The translations under genes were made by a program, and so were the position numbers. 64,000 nt of DNA from Microplitis mediator (taxonomy: Eukaryota > Arthropoda > Insecta > Hymenoptera > Braconidae): NCBI RefSeq assembly GCF_029852145.1, contig NC_079975.1:868001-932000 (forward strand), in the 5' to 3' direction. Positions 44,050 through 56,402 of this stretch are shown here, in pieces. Numbering within the stretch: position 1 is the first letter of the stretch; each line of letters opens with the position of its first letter. The notes under the pieces are model-generated. The model saw nothing but the letters and a program-made list of their open reading frames with translations. It was not told the DNA's origin and ran no database searches.

Positions 44050-44363
44050 TAGTACTCCCGTTCCCTATTAGAGCTTACGAGAATACTTTTTTTTTTAATT
44101 GTCTCCGCGTAAGTCGGAAACGAGACACAAGGCCTGAGATCGAGATCTAGGTTATATTATAAAATAAATAAAACGAGGTATGGAGATAAAAAAAGGATGT
44201 ATAGAAAAGTATAGTGTAAAGTGAAAAAAAGGATCACGCGGAGTTGAAAGGATTTAGCGCGAAAAAAAAACGCCGGTGATATGCTCTTGGGAGCGTTAAA
44301 GTTAAGGGGACACAACTATGTCACTACAACGATAACCTGTACTTTAATACTTGTATACATGTA

Positions 44364-44402
<39 letters not shown>

Positions 44403-44980
44403 CGAGAGAGGCTATTACCGCTAAGTTGTAAAGTGGCCAATTTGTATTTTCCCTAGAGCTATACCCCAGCTATTTGTCCGTATCGTACGCGCTATTTTAA
44501 AACTTTCTCTATTACCCTTCACTACACTTCACATCTATTTGCAACACAACACCTCGACTAGGTCCATACATTTTTTTTTGGTTGCATAATTTCACGCTAA
44601 GGAAAAAAAATTTGAAAAATTTATTATAATTTTTTTTTCTTTTCCTGGTGTCTGGTTCCGCTCGATGACTCTGGAGTCTGCCAACAGGTTCAACCCTTGG
44701 CGATAAATAAACCCCCTCGTTATCCGTATAATTTGTACCGACATTAAATGCTGTATTTCTCGAGCTTGTAACGGTATCACATAATACAGTTATTTAACGA
44801 ATAGCTTCCGCCGGCTGCCGTTAATTGAGATTATGCTTTATTTATTTATGTTTATCGTGTTTAACTTTTAGTTTGCTAATTACTTTAGCGGATTTTTAAG
44901 GCTGATAGTAAAGTTGTGGGCGTGGGTGTATTAATCATTGATCGTTAATAATTTTTAAGTGGCGAGTTTTTATTTTTCAG
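44050..44980. other. Intron, microsatellite, no gene seen
   Basis: (TA)n at 44370-44399. Otherwise AT-rich unique sequence. Confidence 0.5.
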
Positions 44981-44989
44981 TTGACACGA

Positions 44990-45800
44990 GACACGTCAAA
45001 TAGCTGTATCTTTGAAACGCTTGACTTTAGAGGATTTTTTATAAGGACCAAATTTGTAGGGAATTAAATTTCCTACCGAATTGCTCTCGATGAAAAGTGT
45101 GTAAGATGGATTGCTTATAAATTATTGCTGATTAAATAAAAACAGATTTTTTTTTTTTACAAAACTCCCAATGCCCATCTTAGTCTCATTTTTTTTTTCA
45201 GTATTTTTTATTGAAACGTTAATTTAGCAAATTAAGTTTTCCACTACTTTAGTTTCTATAAAAAAAGTCTATAAGATCGATAGTACAGAGAGCATCTTAA
45301 GTAATTAAATATTTTTATTTAATTCTGTAATTTTCTTCCGACTGTAAATGGCTCCATCTTCTAAACTATTGATCCTACGATATTTTTTACTGAGATCAAA
45401 ATTATAGAGAATTAAATTTCCTCCAACTTTGGTCCTTATCAAAAAGTGCATAAAATAATTCCTTTACAAGTTACAGCATTTTATTTACTCAACAAATTTT
45501 TTTTTCCAAAAAACGTTATTTTTGTCTGACTTAAAATGGCCACATCTTTTAAACTATTGATCCTAGAATATTTTTTACTGAATCAAAATCACAGAGAATT
45601 GAATTTCCCCCAACTTTGGTCCTCATCAAAAAGTGCATAAAATAATTCCTTTCCACATTACAGCATTTTATTTACTCAACAAATTTTTTTTTCCAAAAAA
45701 CGTTATTTTTGTCTGACTTAAAATGGCCACATCTTTTAAACTATTGATCCTAGAATATATTTTATAGAAGCCAAAGTTCAAGACAACTAAATTTCCTTTC
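44990..45800. repeat. ~190-bp tandem repeats of the dyad superfamily
   Basis: AAACTATTGATCCTA recurs near 45376, 45554 and 45738, each followed by a AATTTCC(C/T)CCAACTTTGGTCC block and TTTTTTTTTCCAAAAAACGT. A diverged unit starts near 45000. Copies 2 and 3 are nearly identical over about 150 bp. Confidence 0.85.
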
Positions 45801-45957
45801 CAATAGCCATCTTAAATGTCTACTTAGTTTAAATAATTACCAAGATACCGTGAGTTGAAACTAAAGATAGTTTTTACTGTAAGTCTTAAGTATAAATTTA
45901 TTGGATTTATTGTCAACTAAAAATAATAATAATAATAATTAGTAGTATAATTCTTAC

Positions 45958-46537
45958 CTCTAACAAGTGTAAGAATTCCAAGCGGCATAACAAGAATAGC
46001 GACCATAAGATCCGTGATTGCGAGACTCATGAGAAAATAATTAGTGACATTCTGGAGGCGTTTTTCCCAGGTGATGGCCAAACATACGAGAATATTACCA
46101 GCGGCTGTACCGACAACCAAAACAACGGCCAGCATCGCCCACCAATTGTTGAGTCCATTGTCTTGAAAGTTTATCGTCGGATCGTGTACACTCGCGTTGT
46201 AATCACTGTCGTTTAATATTATTCTAGTCACGGTCTCACGCACTTTATCACTAGTCGCGTTGACACTGACCTTATCGTCAAACAATAGCACGACGTCCAG
46301 CGGATCGATACCCCCGCGGGCTGTGATGCCCAAGCCAGAGCCAGACCCGGAGGCCGATGACAGAGACGGAATTGAGGCTGACGAAAAAGATGGACCAGAA
46401 GTTGAAGTCGAAAATGATGTCAGACTCGAGCTCGCCCCGGCTGAGCCAAATGAAGGGAAAGAAGTCACCAGGGCTGTAAGTTCGCTCGTCGAATCCGTAA
46501 TTGGCCGGAAGTGGATCGGCCCAGATTGTCGACTCAT
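45958..46537 (-). CDS. 5-HT2A: 5-HT2-type serotonin receptor, exon 1 (N-terminus, TM1 to TM2)
   Basis: Minus-strand first coding exon. I chose the ATG at 46537 (MSRQSGPIHFRP) because a stop lies in frame at 46583-46585 and no earlier ATG follows it. About 130 residues of Ser/Gly-rich extracellular N-terminus with N-glycosylation sequons (NATS, NDSD, NASV) precede TM1 (WWAMLAVVLVVGTAAGNILV, with the GN pair), the loop WEKRLQNVTNYF, and TM2 (LMSLAITDLMVAILVMPLGI, with the LAxxD motif). The donor is GAG|GTAAGA and leaves one base that pairs with exon 2. The long intron that follows (~38 kb) holds every mobile element listed below. A possible acceptor at about 46598-46600 suggests a separate upstream 5' UTR exon. 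Confidence 0.9.
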
Positions 46538-47432
46538 CCTTCCAGAGGATTCGAGACCCTCGAGCTTGACCTCAGACACCTTTCAGATTTATTTCCATCT
46601 GTAAAATAAATAAATTATTATTATTTTAATTTTTAAAATTTAATTTATGATCAAAGGATCCATCAAATTTTAATTTTTAGGTCAGTGAATTTTTTTTCGC
46701 TGTGAAAAATTACGATATTCGGTATATTTTAAATCCATAAATAAATATAAAATATATATATATATAAATATAAATGTATAAATCTGTCAGTAGTAACTTT
46801 TGATTCCACAGCATCTACATGTCAATCTTTTTGCTGGCGTATTCCCTACACGAAAGGGCAGTCAATCAGCTTTGGGTGTTTTTTAAAGGCGGCTATTAAA
46901 TGAAAACTCTATCGTGTCTGTGTAAAAAAAGTAAAATGAAATGAAATAAAATAAAAATGAAAAACGATTTTTGGAGATTGAAAAATTCCTCGGTTTTATT
47001 TACTTTTTTTTATACAACATTCACAAAATGGTCAGTTAGTATAAATTTATATACATGTTAGCTAGGGGTTGGGAATTGGAAGGAAGAATGGAAACAGCTC
47101 GAGGGTTCTACAATTTTTATACCAGCAATTTCAGGATTTATATAATACATGTGTATGCATGAGATGCATTCTGCCTTTGGAGGAACATCAAAAGCTTTCG
47201 CGTTTTAAACTTTGACGATTATGATCCGAATTACTAGAGGAAAAAATGCATGCTCTTATATTTGTATTGAAATATATGAGAAAGATAAGTAGCGACAGGT
47301 AAAACCCAAATTTGAAGACAATGGAATAAAATTTATTTTTTTAAGTACGGAAATTTTTTTGTACCGCATTCATATTTTTAATGGGCGGTTTGATATGTTT
47401 GAAGTAAAATTAGTTGATTTCCTTGTTCCGAA
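46538..47432. other. Upstream of receptor exon 1, possible 5' UTR exon edge
   Basis: 46538-46598 is probably 5' UTR, with an acceptor-like TTTATTTTACAG on the minus strand. The rest is AT-rich with (AT)n at 46755-46770. Confidence 0.4.
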
Positions 47433-47977
47433 CCCGAGTCGAAATATTAGACGTAAGTTGAACGTTTTAAACGTTAATTGAACATTTTGAAAGTAAATTG
47501 AACGATTTTTTTGTAATTTGGTTCATAAAAAATTGGTAATTTCATGAGTTATAATTTTAGTTTAATGATAACATTAATTAATTTATTTCAATATTTGTAA
47601 TCACAATTTTCATAACCTTGATATCATAATATATGAAAAGATATAATAGTGTTAGATAGAAGTATGAACTGAAAAATTTTTTTTTTTCAAAATACGAATT
47701 TTTTATTTAAGAGCCAGAAAGGCGGACGACAAAATTTTAGGGAATTGACGTGATTATAATCCAGGAGTACAAAATCGATGAAAAAAATTTTTTGGAATGC
47801 TTATGTTTTCTTATTGTAAGTCTAAATAGGTTTTAGTTACGTTTTCGATTTATGATACTCCAATCTACGTTTTGAATAAGTTAAAAGCTGTCAAATTAAG
47901 TTTTTAATGTTCAAAACGTTCAATTTACGTTCAAAACGTTAAGAACGTTCATTTTACGTCTAATATTTCGACTCGGG
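47433..47977. mobile_element. Inverted-repeat element (545 bp), TIR CCCGAGTCGAAATATTAGAC, with AACGTT array
   Basis: Left TIR CCCGAGTCGAAATATTAGAC GTAA at 47433 faces its exact complement ending at 47977. Inside both arms TTGAACGTT / AACGTTCAA motifs repeat. No transposase, and no clean target duplication found. Confidence 0.8.
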
Positions 47978-50900
47978 AAGTGATTTTTTTGTCGACTAAT
48001 GAATCTGGCCTCCTAATTTCGATACGTAGAAAGAGTTACATTTTTGGAAACTGACTTCTTTGGTATTTTCGCCCTCTATAATATATTTTGCATATCACCC
48101 CGTTCTCTTGTTGTTGGAAAATTTTCTGTAGCATGCTTTTCAATGAAAGTATGCATCCTTTTTGCCCTAGTATATTCATATTATTTTTTTTTTTTCAAAG
48201 AAAATTTATACCAAAGCAAGAATTCGGTTGATAAATTTGGAATTTGGCAAAAAAAAAGTTCTATTGATTAAATTATGCTAGCAGTGAACATAGACGTTTA
48301 CTTGAGCTTTATGGAATCATGGAAAAATTCAAAAAATTTTAGACAAGATTTTAAAAAATTAATATTTATAAAGACTAATAAATTTTTTTTTCAAACTGAA
48401 AAACTTGGGCTGACGATCAATAAAATTTAAAAATTCTTTCTGCAGAATTTCAAATACTGTCCTAGTAGAAAAAATTTTTGGCACCACTGCCAACTATTCA
48501 TTGGTCTCGTATTTGAGACTCCAAAAAAAAATTTTGTTTTTCCAAAAAATCGATTTTATTTCAGAGAAAACAAAGAGCTAAATAATGGAATAGGAATAAT
48601 TGCAAGAAATGAAATTTGTCATTTTTAAAATAATTTAAAATGAAAATAAATGTACGCAATAATTGAATTAATTCAATGCATATAAATACAAAATTTATTA
48701 TTCCTAATAGAATATAAATGACGAATGAGAATTCATGCTTGATTAAATATTATTTTTATTATAATCCTGTATAATATTCGTAGCAGAGGTAGCGATAGTT
48801 TATTTAAAATTCAAATCATGAAATTAAAATGAAAGAATGTCAATTGAGTTAAAAAATAAAAAAGAAAACGGAGAACTAGACTTTTTTGGTCTATTTTTTC
48901 CTTCATCATGCGCATTCAGTCCAGAGGATTCAATTCTACGGATTTAATTTGATCGGCCCTCGAGTACTTTAGAAACGATCGGGTTCTGAGTACAGAAAAT
49001 TCTCTGGGAAAAACTTTTTTTTTTTGTAATAAGCATGTACGTGAATAGAATGGGTAGTAAAGTGAGCTGGGGATGTATCGATGCATGCTTTGAGTTGTTC
49101 AAAAATCCGAATAATACTTTTGTATTTTTCTCCGTGATATTTAAATTTATTTATAAAAACAAAAACAAAAAAAAGCGAAACTAGTTCACCGAAAAAAACT
49201 AAAAAATAATAACTCGTAAAAAAAGTTTTGCGTAAAATTTTTTTAATTAAAATTAGTTATTTGTAAACAAAAGTTTTGGCTGTAATATAATTGAAAAAAA
49301 ATATATATACAACTTTTGATAAATATTTATTGCCAAAGGTAAATATAAAAAGTAATTGTTTATACGAACTGAGTAAATTCAATTCGATATAAATTTAATT
49401 ACCGAATTTAATTAACGAATTATTTTTTATTAGTAAATAAATATTAATAATTAATTTCATTGGCGTTATTTAAATTGGATAATAAATTAACTAAATTAGC
49501 GAATTGGGTTTATTAGCTCACACGTTATTCAATTCTAATATTAATTTTATAAAATTCATTGTTATATTTTTATAATAATGGAGATTTACTTCAGTTTTTA
49601 TTTAAAATTAACTTTCGCCGAATCGCTGAGATTTTAATTAATTTTTTTTAATTATCAGTATTCTGGATTATGGATTTTTATAAAATTATGTGAGTTAATT
49701 AAGTATTTAACATGCCAGGGGTTCGAGCGAAGACAATTTTTGAATTCCATGTGAAATTTAATTTTCCATTTTTCCGGTAAATATTTTTTAATTAAATAAA
49801 ATAGGAGATTTTTGAAATTTTTCAAATATTTTGTGATTTTACTAATAAATATATGAAATATATGTTTTGGGTTCGACAACAAATTTCTGACAAATTTTCA
49901 ATTTCCGTAAAAAAATATTTCCCTCCATAAATTGCAATAAAAAAATTATCGCAGATACGTCAGCAATAAAATGGAAAATTAAATTAACTTATTGTATGTT
50001 CCATCAAATTTATATGACTCGAGTTAATTTAATATCGTCCACATGTATCTGCAACAATTTTGAAAATTAAAAAAATTTTTTTTACAGAGAAAAAAAAATT
50101 TAATTAGCAATAAAACAAAGTTCTACTATTGTGCATTTATACCAGTAATTAATTTCAAAAATATGAACTCCATGAAATTGATTCATTAAATATGAACAAA
50201 ACGTTTTCTGAAAGTACATAAATAATATGTATGTTGTATCGAGTTTTAAAGTATCAAACTCTCCCCTATATTCGAATAATTCGAGTTAAAATGTACAATG
50301 AAATTTTAAATTAATGTCACTTGATAATAAAATATATATTATTATATAAATTTAAAACCCTCATCAAGGCTTTTATTCACGTGAAAGTGGATTATATATC
50401 ACACATATGTAGAAATAGTCCGGATATGTGTACCGCACATTCACCAAACCCAGTTTGATTTTGAAATGTCACTCGAGCTGTAGAGATTTTGCATTTGCCC
50501 GGATGATTTCCCTCTCTCTCTTCCTCTTCCTCTGGGATCTGCACATGTTCAAGTCAAGTCCCGCGTAAATTTTTTTCGAATTTCTCGTGCGTGAAAAAAG
50601 AACGGGCGCCCATAAAAAATTTAAAAACAGAGCAAATATTTTTTTAAAAATAAAATACGAACTTTTTTTTTGGAAAAAAAGCAGAACTATTTTTCTTTGA
50701 ATTTTCGGTAACAAAAATACATGAGAAATAAATTTATGAACTGAAGAATGTTAAAAGTACTCAAACAACTTGAACCAGATACATACATTTCTTTAACCAC
50801 CAATTGGCAAGTTAAATTTTTTTAGTCCCCTCTCTTACTTTTTACTTCTCATTTCCCACTCGCGGTTTCTTTAATTTTTTATCTTTTTTCAAAGGCTCAA

Positions 50901-52499
50901 TTTTTTTACTTGCTTTAGTTTTTTTAACCATTTCACTCTCCCTCTCTCTATTTACTCTTCTTTTATGCCCTCATTTTCCTCGCTAATAAAATCCTCCCAC
51001 CCGCTCATTATTCAAATCAACTCAAGTGAAACCACCATCTATTTTACCAGCTGCCATTTGATCCTACACCTCCATCTTTTATTTTTTACTTATATTTTTT
51101 ATTATTATTTAAATAAATAAGAAAATTAATAATATTTTTTCAAGCAAACTATTTCAGTGTAAAAAAAAAATTTAATCAAAAGTAATTTTTAAAAATTAAA
51201 ACACCAGGATTATTTTGTAATTTCAATTAAAAATTAGTCAAGTGAATTATTTATTAAACGGTTGTTTTAATAGTTATTTCAAATAACCACTTGCACAGAG
51301 AACAATAAATCGTACGCAAGATTTAACAACATGGGATTAATTGAAGGGACCAATCAGCCAGGAATTATTATTAAAAAAAAAAAAAAAAAAAATTAAAATT
51401 ATTTATTTCAACAGTTTTTCGTCACTTTCATTTTACGCTCCAATTAATTGTCGCATTTTTTATCCGTTGTACTCACAGTCAACCCGAATAATTTCCTGAG
51501 GTAATAAAATTAAAAATATAAACAATTTTTTTTACTTCTTTAAGGAAAAGAAAATTTTTAAGAGTTTTTTTTTTAAATAATAATTAGGAATATTTTTAAA
51601 AAATTTATTGAAATTTTAATTGTTAAATAAAAAATATAAGAAATTTTTTATCAGCAAAAATAAACTTGTAGGTAAACTCAGTAGTCTAATTAGATAAAAA
51701 AAAACTCAGTATTTTGTTATTGTGCCATAAGAAAACTGGGTCTGACTGATAGTCTGCATGCTCTACTTATGCACTCAAAAGTCTTGACTTGAGGAAAACA
51801 AATAAAGCCCCGACTTTCCTTTGAGATTAATTTTCTATTTTAATATTATCTTGTATCATTATCATTATTATTATAACTATTATTTATACTGCAAAAATAA
51901 TAATAATAATAATAACGACAGTCGGGAGTAGAAAATAATAATGCATTAAAATTGAAAAGCTATTCCACGGAAGAGTGAGCAGCATTAAGTAGTAAATGTA
52001 CTCAAGAGTCAGCCGTTAATGCAAAGAACCAAATCGCTGGATTTTCAAGTAACTACTTTTTTTTTTTCTTTTTCCTACTTTACTTGCAATACAAATCGGT
52101 AAATAAATCCCCGAAACTAGAGCACTGATAAATGTAACACTTACCGGAACTACATGAACTATTCTTTTTAGTCTCAAATTTATATATTTATTTATTTATA
52201 TATAAAAAAAAAAATCAAATAAATTTGGCAAGTATCAAGTCACGTTTGAATAATATATCATTCAGTTGTACTTTATTTTCTTACTTTAAAACAACTGAAC
52301 GTGACAAAGCTTTCATTTAAACTTTCACATTATTCACTTTTTTTATTTTTTCTACCCTATTATTTTTTTTTTATTAATTACAATTATTTTACAGCCAAAA
52401 AAAAATTAAAAAAAAAAGTTTCTAAATATATTTTTAATAAATACTCAACTTACATTTAAAAAAATATGACAATTTATAAAAAAATATACGGAGAAAAAA
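47978..52499. other. Long AT-rich stretch, no gene seen
   Basis: Short open frames at 48044-48271, 49655-49882 and 50469-50714 have AT-rich composition and no recognisable motifs. (TAA)n at 51895-51915. Nothing else identified. Confidence 0.5.
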
Positions 52500-53061
52500 A
52501 AAGCGGGCTCACGTGTCCACGCCGCGTGTCGCCGAGTTATCAGTTAGAGATCTTTCTAAACGAATACGAGCGGCGGATAACGATAGACTGAATCCAGTCT
52601 TGAAACTACTAGCCCACTGGCCCTCATTGCCAACTGACTCACCCCCTCCACGCCAGATAAATATATATATATATATATATGTATATATAATCGACGCACC
52701 CTCTTTATGTACCCTAACTCTCCTCGCGAGTAGCTCTGCGTACGGTGCACCCTCACCTACACAGATACCTCACGGACAGGACTCAAAAGAATTCAAAAGA
52801 GAAAGAGAGAGAGAGAATGCGCGTGCGCCACAACAACCCGCCCACGTAAATCCGCAAACACCTGTCAAACAACCCGGCTTAGGTTTCTTCATCATCTTAC
52901 ACATTTCCACTATCTTTTTTCAGTATTTTTTACAGCTCGCTCCAGTCTACTCGGCCCTATCTACCCACCCTCTGGACATCAACCCGACCGACTGCCGCCC
53001 CATGGTTTTATCCCCACGTCATCCACAATACTTAAATACTAATTTATTTTTTATGGAATAA
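52500..53061. other. GC-richer block, possible promoter or 5' exon
   Basis: Contrast in composition to both sides. It contains an arthropod initiator-like TATCAGTTAGA at about 52538, (AT)n at 52660-52690 and (GA)n at 52800-52817. A 182-codon open frame without an initial ATG runs through both microsatellites and resembles nothing known. Confidence 0.3.
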
Positions 53062-53244
53062 TTTATGGGAAAAAAAAGTGCAATTTATTATTTCTTTCTT
53101 GTATTTTATCTCCGTCAATACGTAGAAAATTAGAGATAATTTTTTATTTCATGGAAAATCGATTGTCTGGTGCGGTGACAAGGAAGAGGTTCGTGGGAAA
53201 GGAATTTAACGACAAAAATAAATAAAAAAAAAAAAAAAAAAAAA

Positions 53245-53300
53245 ATACGGGCCTCGAAATCAGGACGTTGCTCCCTCGTAAAACGAGCCTGGGTTCAAAT
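53245..53300 (+). mobile_element. Possible tRNA-derived SINE relic
   Basis: GCTCCCTCGTAAAACGAGCC followed by TGGGTTCAAATGG, a degraded B-box-like sequence. The borders are unclear. Confidence 0.25.
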
Positions 53301-54042
53301 GGAATGGAAGCTTGGATATGGAGGAAATTCTCGTGTAAACTACACGCCATTACCTTACCCAACATACCATCGTTGTACATACTAACTTTTTTTTTTTATT
53401 GCAATTTTTCTCATTTGCGCGACTTACTCAATTACTCGTGATCATTATCGTTTTATGCTCAAATAATAATTATTTTTTTATTTATTAATTACTGAGTAAA
53501 ATTAAATTTTTTTGAAAAATAATAATAAATTTTTAGCTGATAAAAAATTAAAAAAAGTAACAGACTACAGAGATTTGAATCTCTTCTTTGTAGATATTTT
53601 TAATAAAAAGTAGCCTTTGCTTGGATTCCTGGTAATATGAGCAAAATTGCAAGTTCACTAAAGGAATTGTTGGTGAGATGACTTTCCAAGTGTGGGGGTT
53701 GAAAACAAGGGGGCGGTAGTCGAGGAACCATAATTAATTGGAACTCTGCCGACGATCCTTCCAAGTAAAGAGAAACTTCGGGACAAATACTATACGAGCA
53801 TCCGTACCTATATATACTACATATATATACATATATAAACAGGTCCATACTTTGAATATAGGGACTCGAAATAGGTACGTTCGTATATAATGAAGAGAGA
53901 GCCAGATATAGAGTTATGAACCCTGCGGTCTCGTTTGTTCGACGATTATTCACAAACCGCCAACTCTGTTATTAATTATTTTATGACAATAATGTTTCCT
54001 GTTTAAAAGATTTTTTAAACCAATTACTAAATTTTTTATTTA

Positions 54043-54524
54043 GGGGAGGGAGGGGCAAAAGAGGGTACTTAAGGAAATACCAAGTTTTCGAGGACTCAAA
54101 TACGCTAAATCTTTTTTTTTTTAATGATATTCAAAGTAAATAGAAGAAATTTTCAGTTACCGTTGAAAAAAAAATTTTAGGGCACCCCCTAAAAAAAGTA
54201 AAAAAAAAAAATTTCTGGATTTTGAATGAATTTAATTAAGTTTAATTTTTTTGTAAGTAATTTACATGAAAAAAAATTATGTTTTACATGTTTATTGGAT
54301 ACAAAAGAAGAAAAAAATTTTTAATAATTTTTATCATAAAACAAACGTCATTAATATTTTTCAATTGACAATCGATTTTTGGAAAAGTTTACCAAAAAAA
54401 ATTCAAAGTAACGCTTAATTATATTTACAGAAGTGATTTTGGAATGTTTAAAAACCATTTAAAATATAAAATTTTTTATTATCAAATTTTGGGAGTGCCT
54501 ACCCCCTTTTGCCCCTCCTTCCCC
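54043..54524. mobile_element. GGGGAGGGAGGGGCA inverted-repeat element (482 bp)
   Basis: Termini GGGGAGGGAGGGGCAAAAGA and TTTTGCCCCTCCTTCCCC flanked by TA. The ends resemble those of the 27494 and 43318 elements but the interior differs, so it is a sister family. No coding capacity. Confidence 0.85.
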
Positions 54525-55980
54525 TAAGTTTGTCACGGATTTCAATAATTGTGCCGTCACCTGCACTCGGCAAAAATTATTTTATAATTTTATTTTTAAA
54601 ATCTCATCTGCACATCTGCTGAAATATAAAATAAAAAAATGCTGGTTTTAATTTTAAAAAGAATAGAAGTCTGGAAACCGTAATTGTAAGATGGCCAATT
54701 GAATTTTAATTTTAAAAAATGAGCTTTTGTATTATTGGATAAAAAAATTGTCATATTAATTGAGTTTATTATTGGAGGATTCAGTGAGTTTTAGAACTGT
54801 CATTATCGTTAATTATTTCAATAATCGATTAAACTCTCGAAAGTGAAATTTTACCTGCCAATACCAATTTAAGCCACAAAAGTCGCGCGAATAATTATTA
54901 ATTACTCTAATAATAATAGTGATATAATATATATAGATAGTGAATGGCAAAAATAGTTTATTGGAAAATAATCGCGGCTCAAGTGGGAAAATTATCAAAG
55001 CGAGAGCTTAAAAAATTTTTTTAAAATCACGCGAGCTCAGAATTTTTTTAATTTTCACCCAAAAAATTTTATAATTAATCGCAATAATTTAATGCAGAAT
55101 TAATAAATAAAATGTAAGATACGGATTTTATTTTAAATATGTCCGCAAAAGTAAATCTTGCAATTTAGTTCATTAAAAGCAATGGCGTTAGTAAAAAATA
55201 TCTCTGAAGAATTTAAATAATTTTAATCTCATAATCAGATGCGTAATTAAGTTACTAAATAAAAATGATTTATTATTCGCTGAGGAATTTTTTCACGGGC
55301 CATTAAAAATACTATTTTAATTTTTATCTCAAGTAGCATAAATTTTTAACCAACCGAATATTAGATAAAAAATTTTCGTATTTAATCTTCCACTTTTCTA
55401 ATTAGCAGAGGTGTAAATTAAAATTTTTAATTTTGTAATTATCAATGCAAAAGACTAATTAATTTTTTTTCATATTCATATTTATAATTTTATGTGATTT
55501 TATGGGAAGAGAGATGACTAATTTTATGTAAAACTTTTTTTATTTTATCGCCTATCAAAAATTATAATTAATTTAAATTTTTAATTATGTGAAATTAGTG
55601 TTTTTGACTATCGCTATAAAATTATATATAATAGACTTAAGCATGAATATTAATATATATAGAGAAAAGTTTATCGCGACAGCGAAAATTAATCTCATAA
55701 TTTAAAAATAATTTTAATTAAAAAATTTTTTTGAAAATATTTCCGTGCCCCGGGTACTTTATCATCCCCACCCTCTATTTAATAAAACCACAAACTATGA
55801 ACTTTAATAATTCAAAAGTCTTGACAGAAATAAAAAAAAATATATTTTACTCTCTGATATTTTATTTATTAAAATATCCCGGAAAAGTATAAAAATCTTC
55901 GTGTTAAAATAATAAATCGTTTAAATAAACTTAAATTTCGAGACACGATAAATCTCAGCACTTGCTATTAACTCCCAAGT
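54525..55980. other. AT-rich stretch, no gene seen
   Basis: Unique AT-rich DNA without repeat borders or conserved frames. Confidence 0.5.
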
Positions 55981-55981
55981 T

Positions 55982-56326
55982 TTATGCAGACGCTCGAGCA
56001 ATCTTCACATTCAAATTTCCATAATGTGCGGCTTTGGATACCAAACAACATTCAACACTACACTCTACATATATACATATATATATATTTGCCCGTTTGA
56101 AAGACCCGGTCCCTACCCCAAGCTGAAGCACCAGCACCCTCTTGTCATCTAGCTCATCTTGCTCGTGTTGCTTGTCGTCTTGGTTGTCACTGTCGTTGTC
56201 GACTAACAGCCAGAACATGGCGTCAGCTATCATCAGCTCAAGATCACACATGAGGACCTGGATGATATATAACACGAGACATAAGACTCTGCTCATACAC
56301 ACGAACATGGAAAACATTTTATTCAT
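55982..56326 (-). CDS. Hypothetical 114-residue protein with a signal-peptide-like start
   Basis: ATG at 56326 on the minus strand. It begins MNKMFSMFVCMSRVLCLVLY followed by IIQVLMC, which looks like a signal peptide, then an acidic stretch (DNDSDNQDDKQHEQDELDD) and two KR dibasic sites that bracket VLVLQLGVGTGSF. This is the outline of a peptide precursor, but the bracketed peptide has no amidation glycine and matches no family I know. The block is GC-richer than its surroundings. It may equally be a non-coding exon. Confidence 0.25.
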   Translation of the reverse strand: MNKMFSMFVCMSRVLCLVLYIIQVLMCDLELMIADAMFWLLVDNDSDNQDDKQHEQDELDDKRVLVLQLGVGTGSFKRANIYICIYVECSVECCLVSKAAHYGNLNVKIARASA

Positions 56327-56402
56327 TCGCTCTCTACACTCACGTCGATTACATTACTTTACTTATCACTCTACTTCTACTTTCCTCAGTAAATATACGT
56401 GA

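Larger units (their letters stand above)
635..46537 (-). other. 5-HT2A: Span of the 5-HT2-type receptor gene inside the window
   Basis: Four coding exons (45958-46537, 7603-7835, 4446-4614, 635-959) join with consistent phases 1, 0, 1 and 2 and give about 435 residues up to loop 3. Intron 1 is ~38.1 kb, intron 2 ~3.0 kb, intron 3 ~3.5 kb. Intron 2 contains PSMD1 exons on the other strand; intron 1 contains an antisense LTR retrotransposon and many smaller repeats. The symbol follows Drosophila naming; a 5-HT2B-type paralogue is less likely but cannot be excluded without alignment. Confidence 0.85.

Noticed and set aside
4446..46537. Dopamine, octopamine or tyramine receptor identity
   Set aside because: The extracellular loop 2, TM5 and KFGRNKTRKR loop match insect 5-HT2 receptors better.
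52513..53061. 182-codon plus-strand gene
   Set aside because: No ATG at the start and it reads through an (AT)n and a (GA)n microsatellite.
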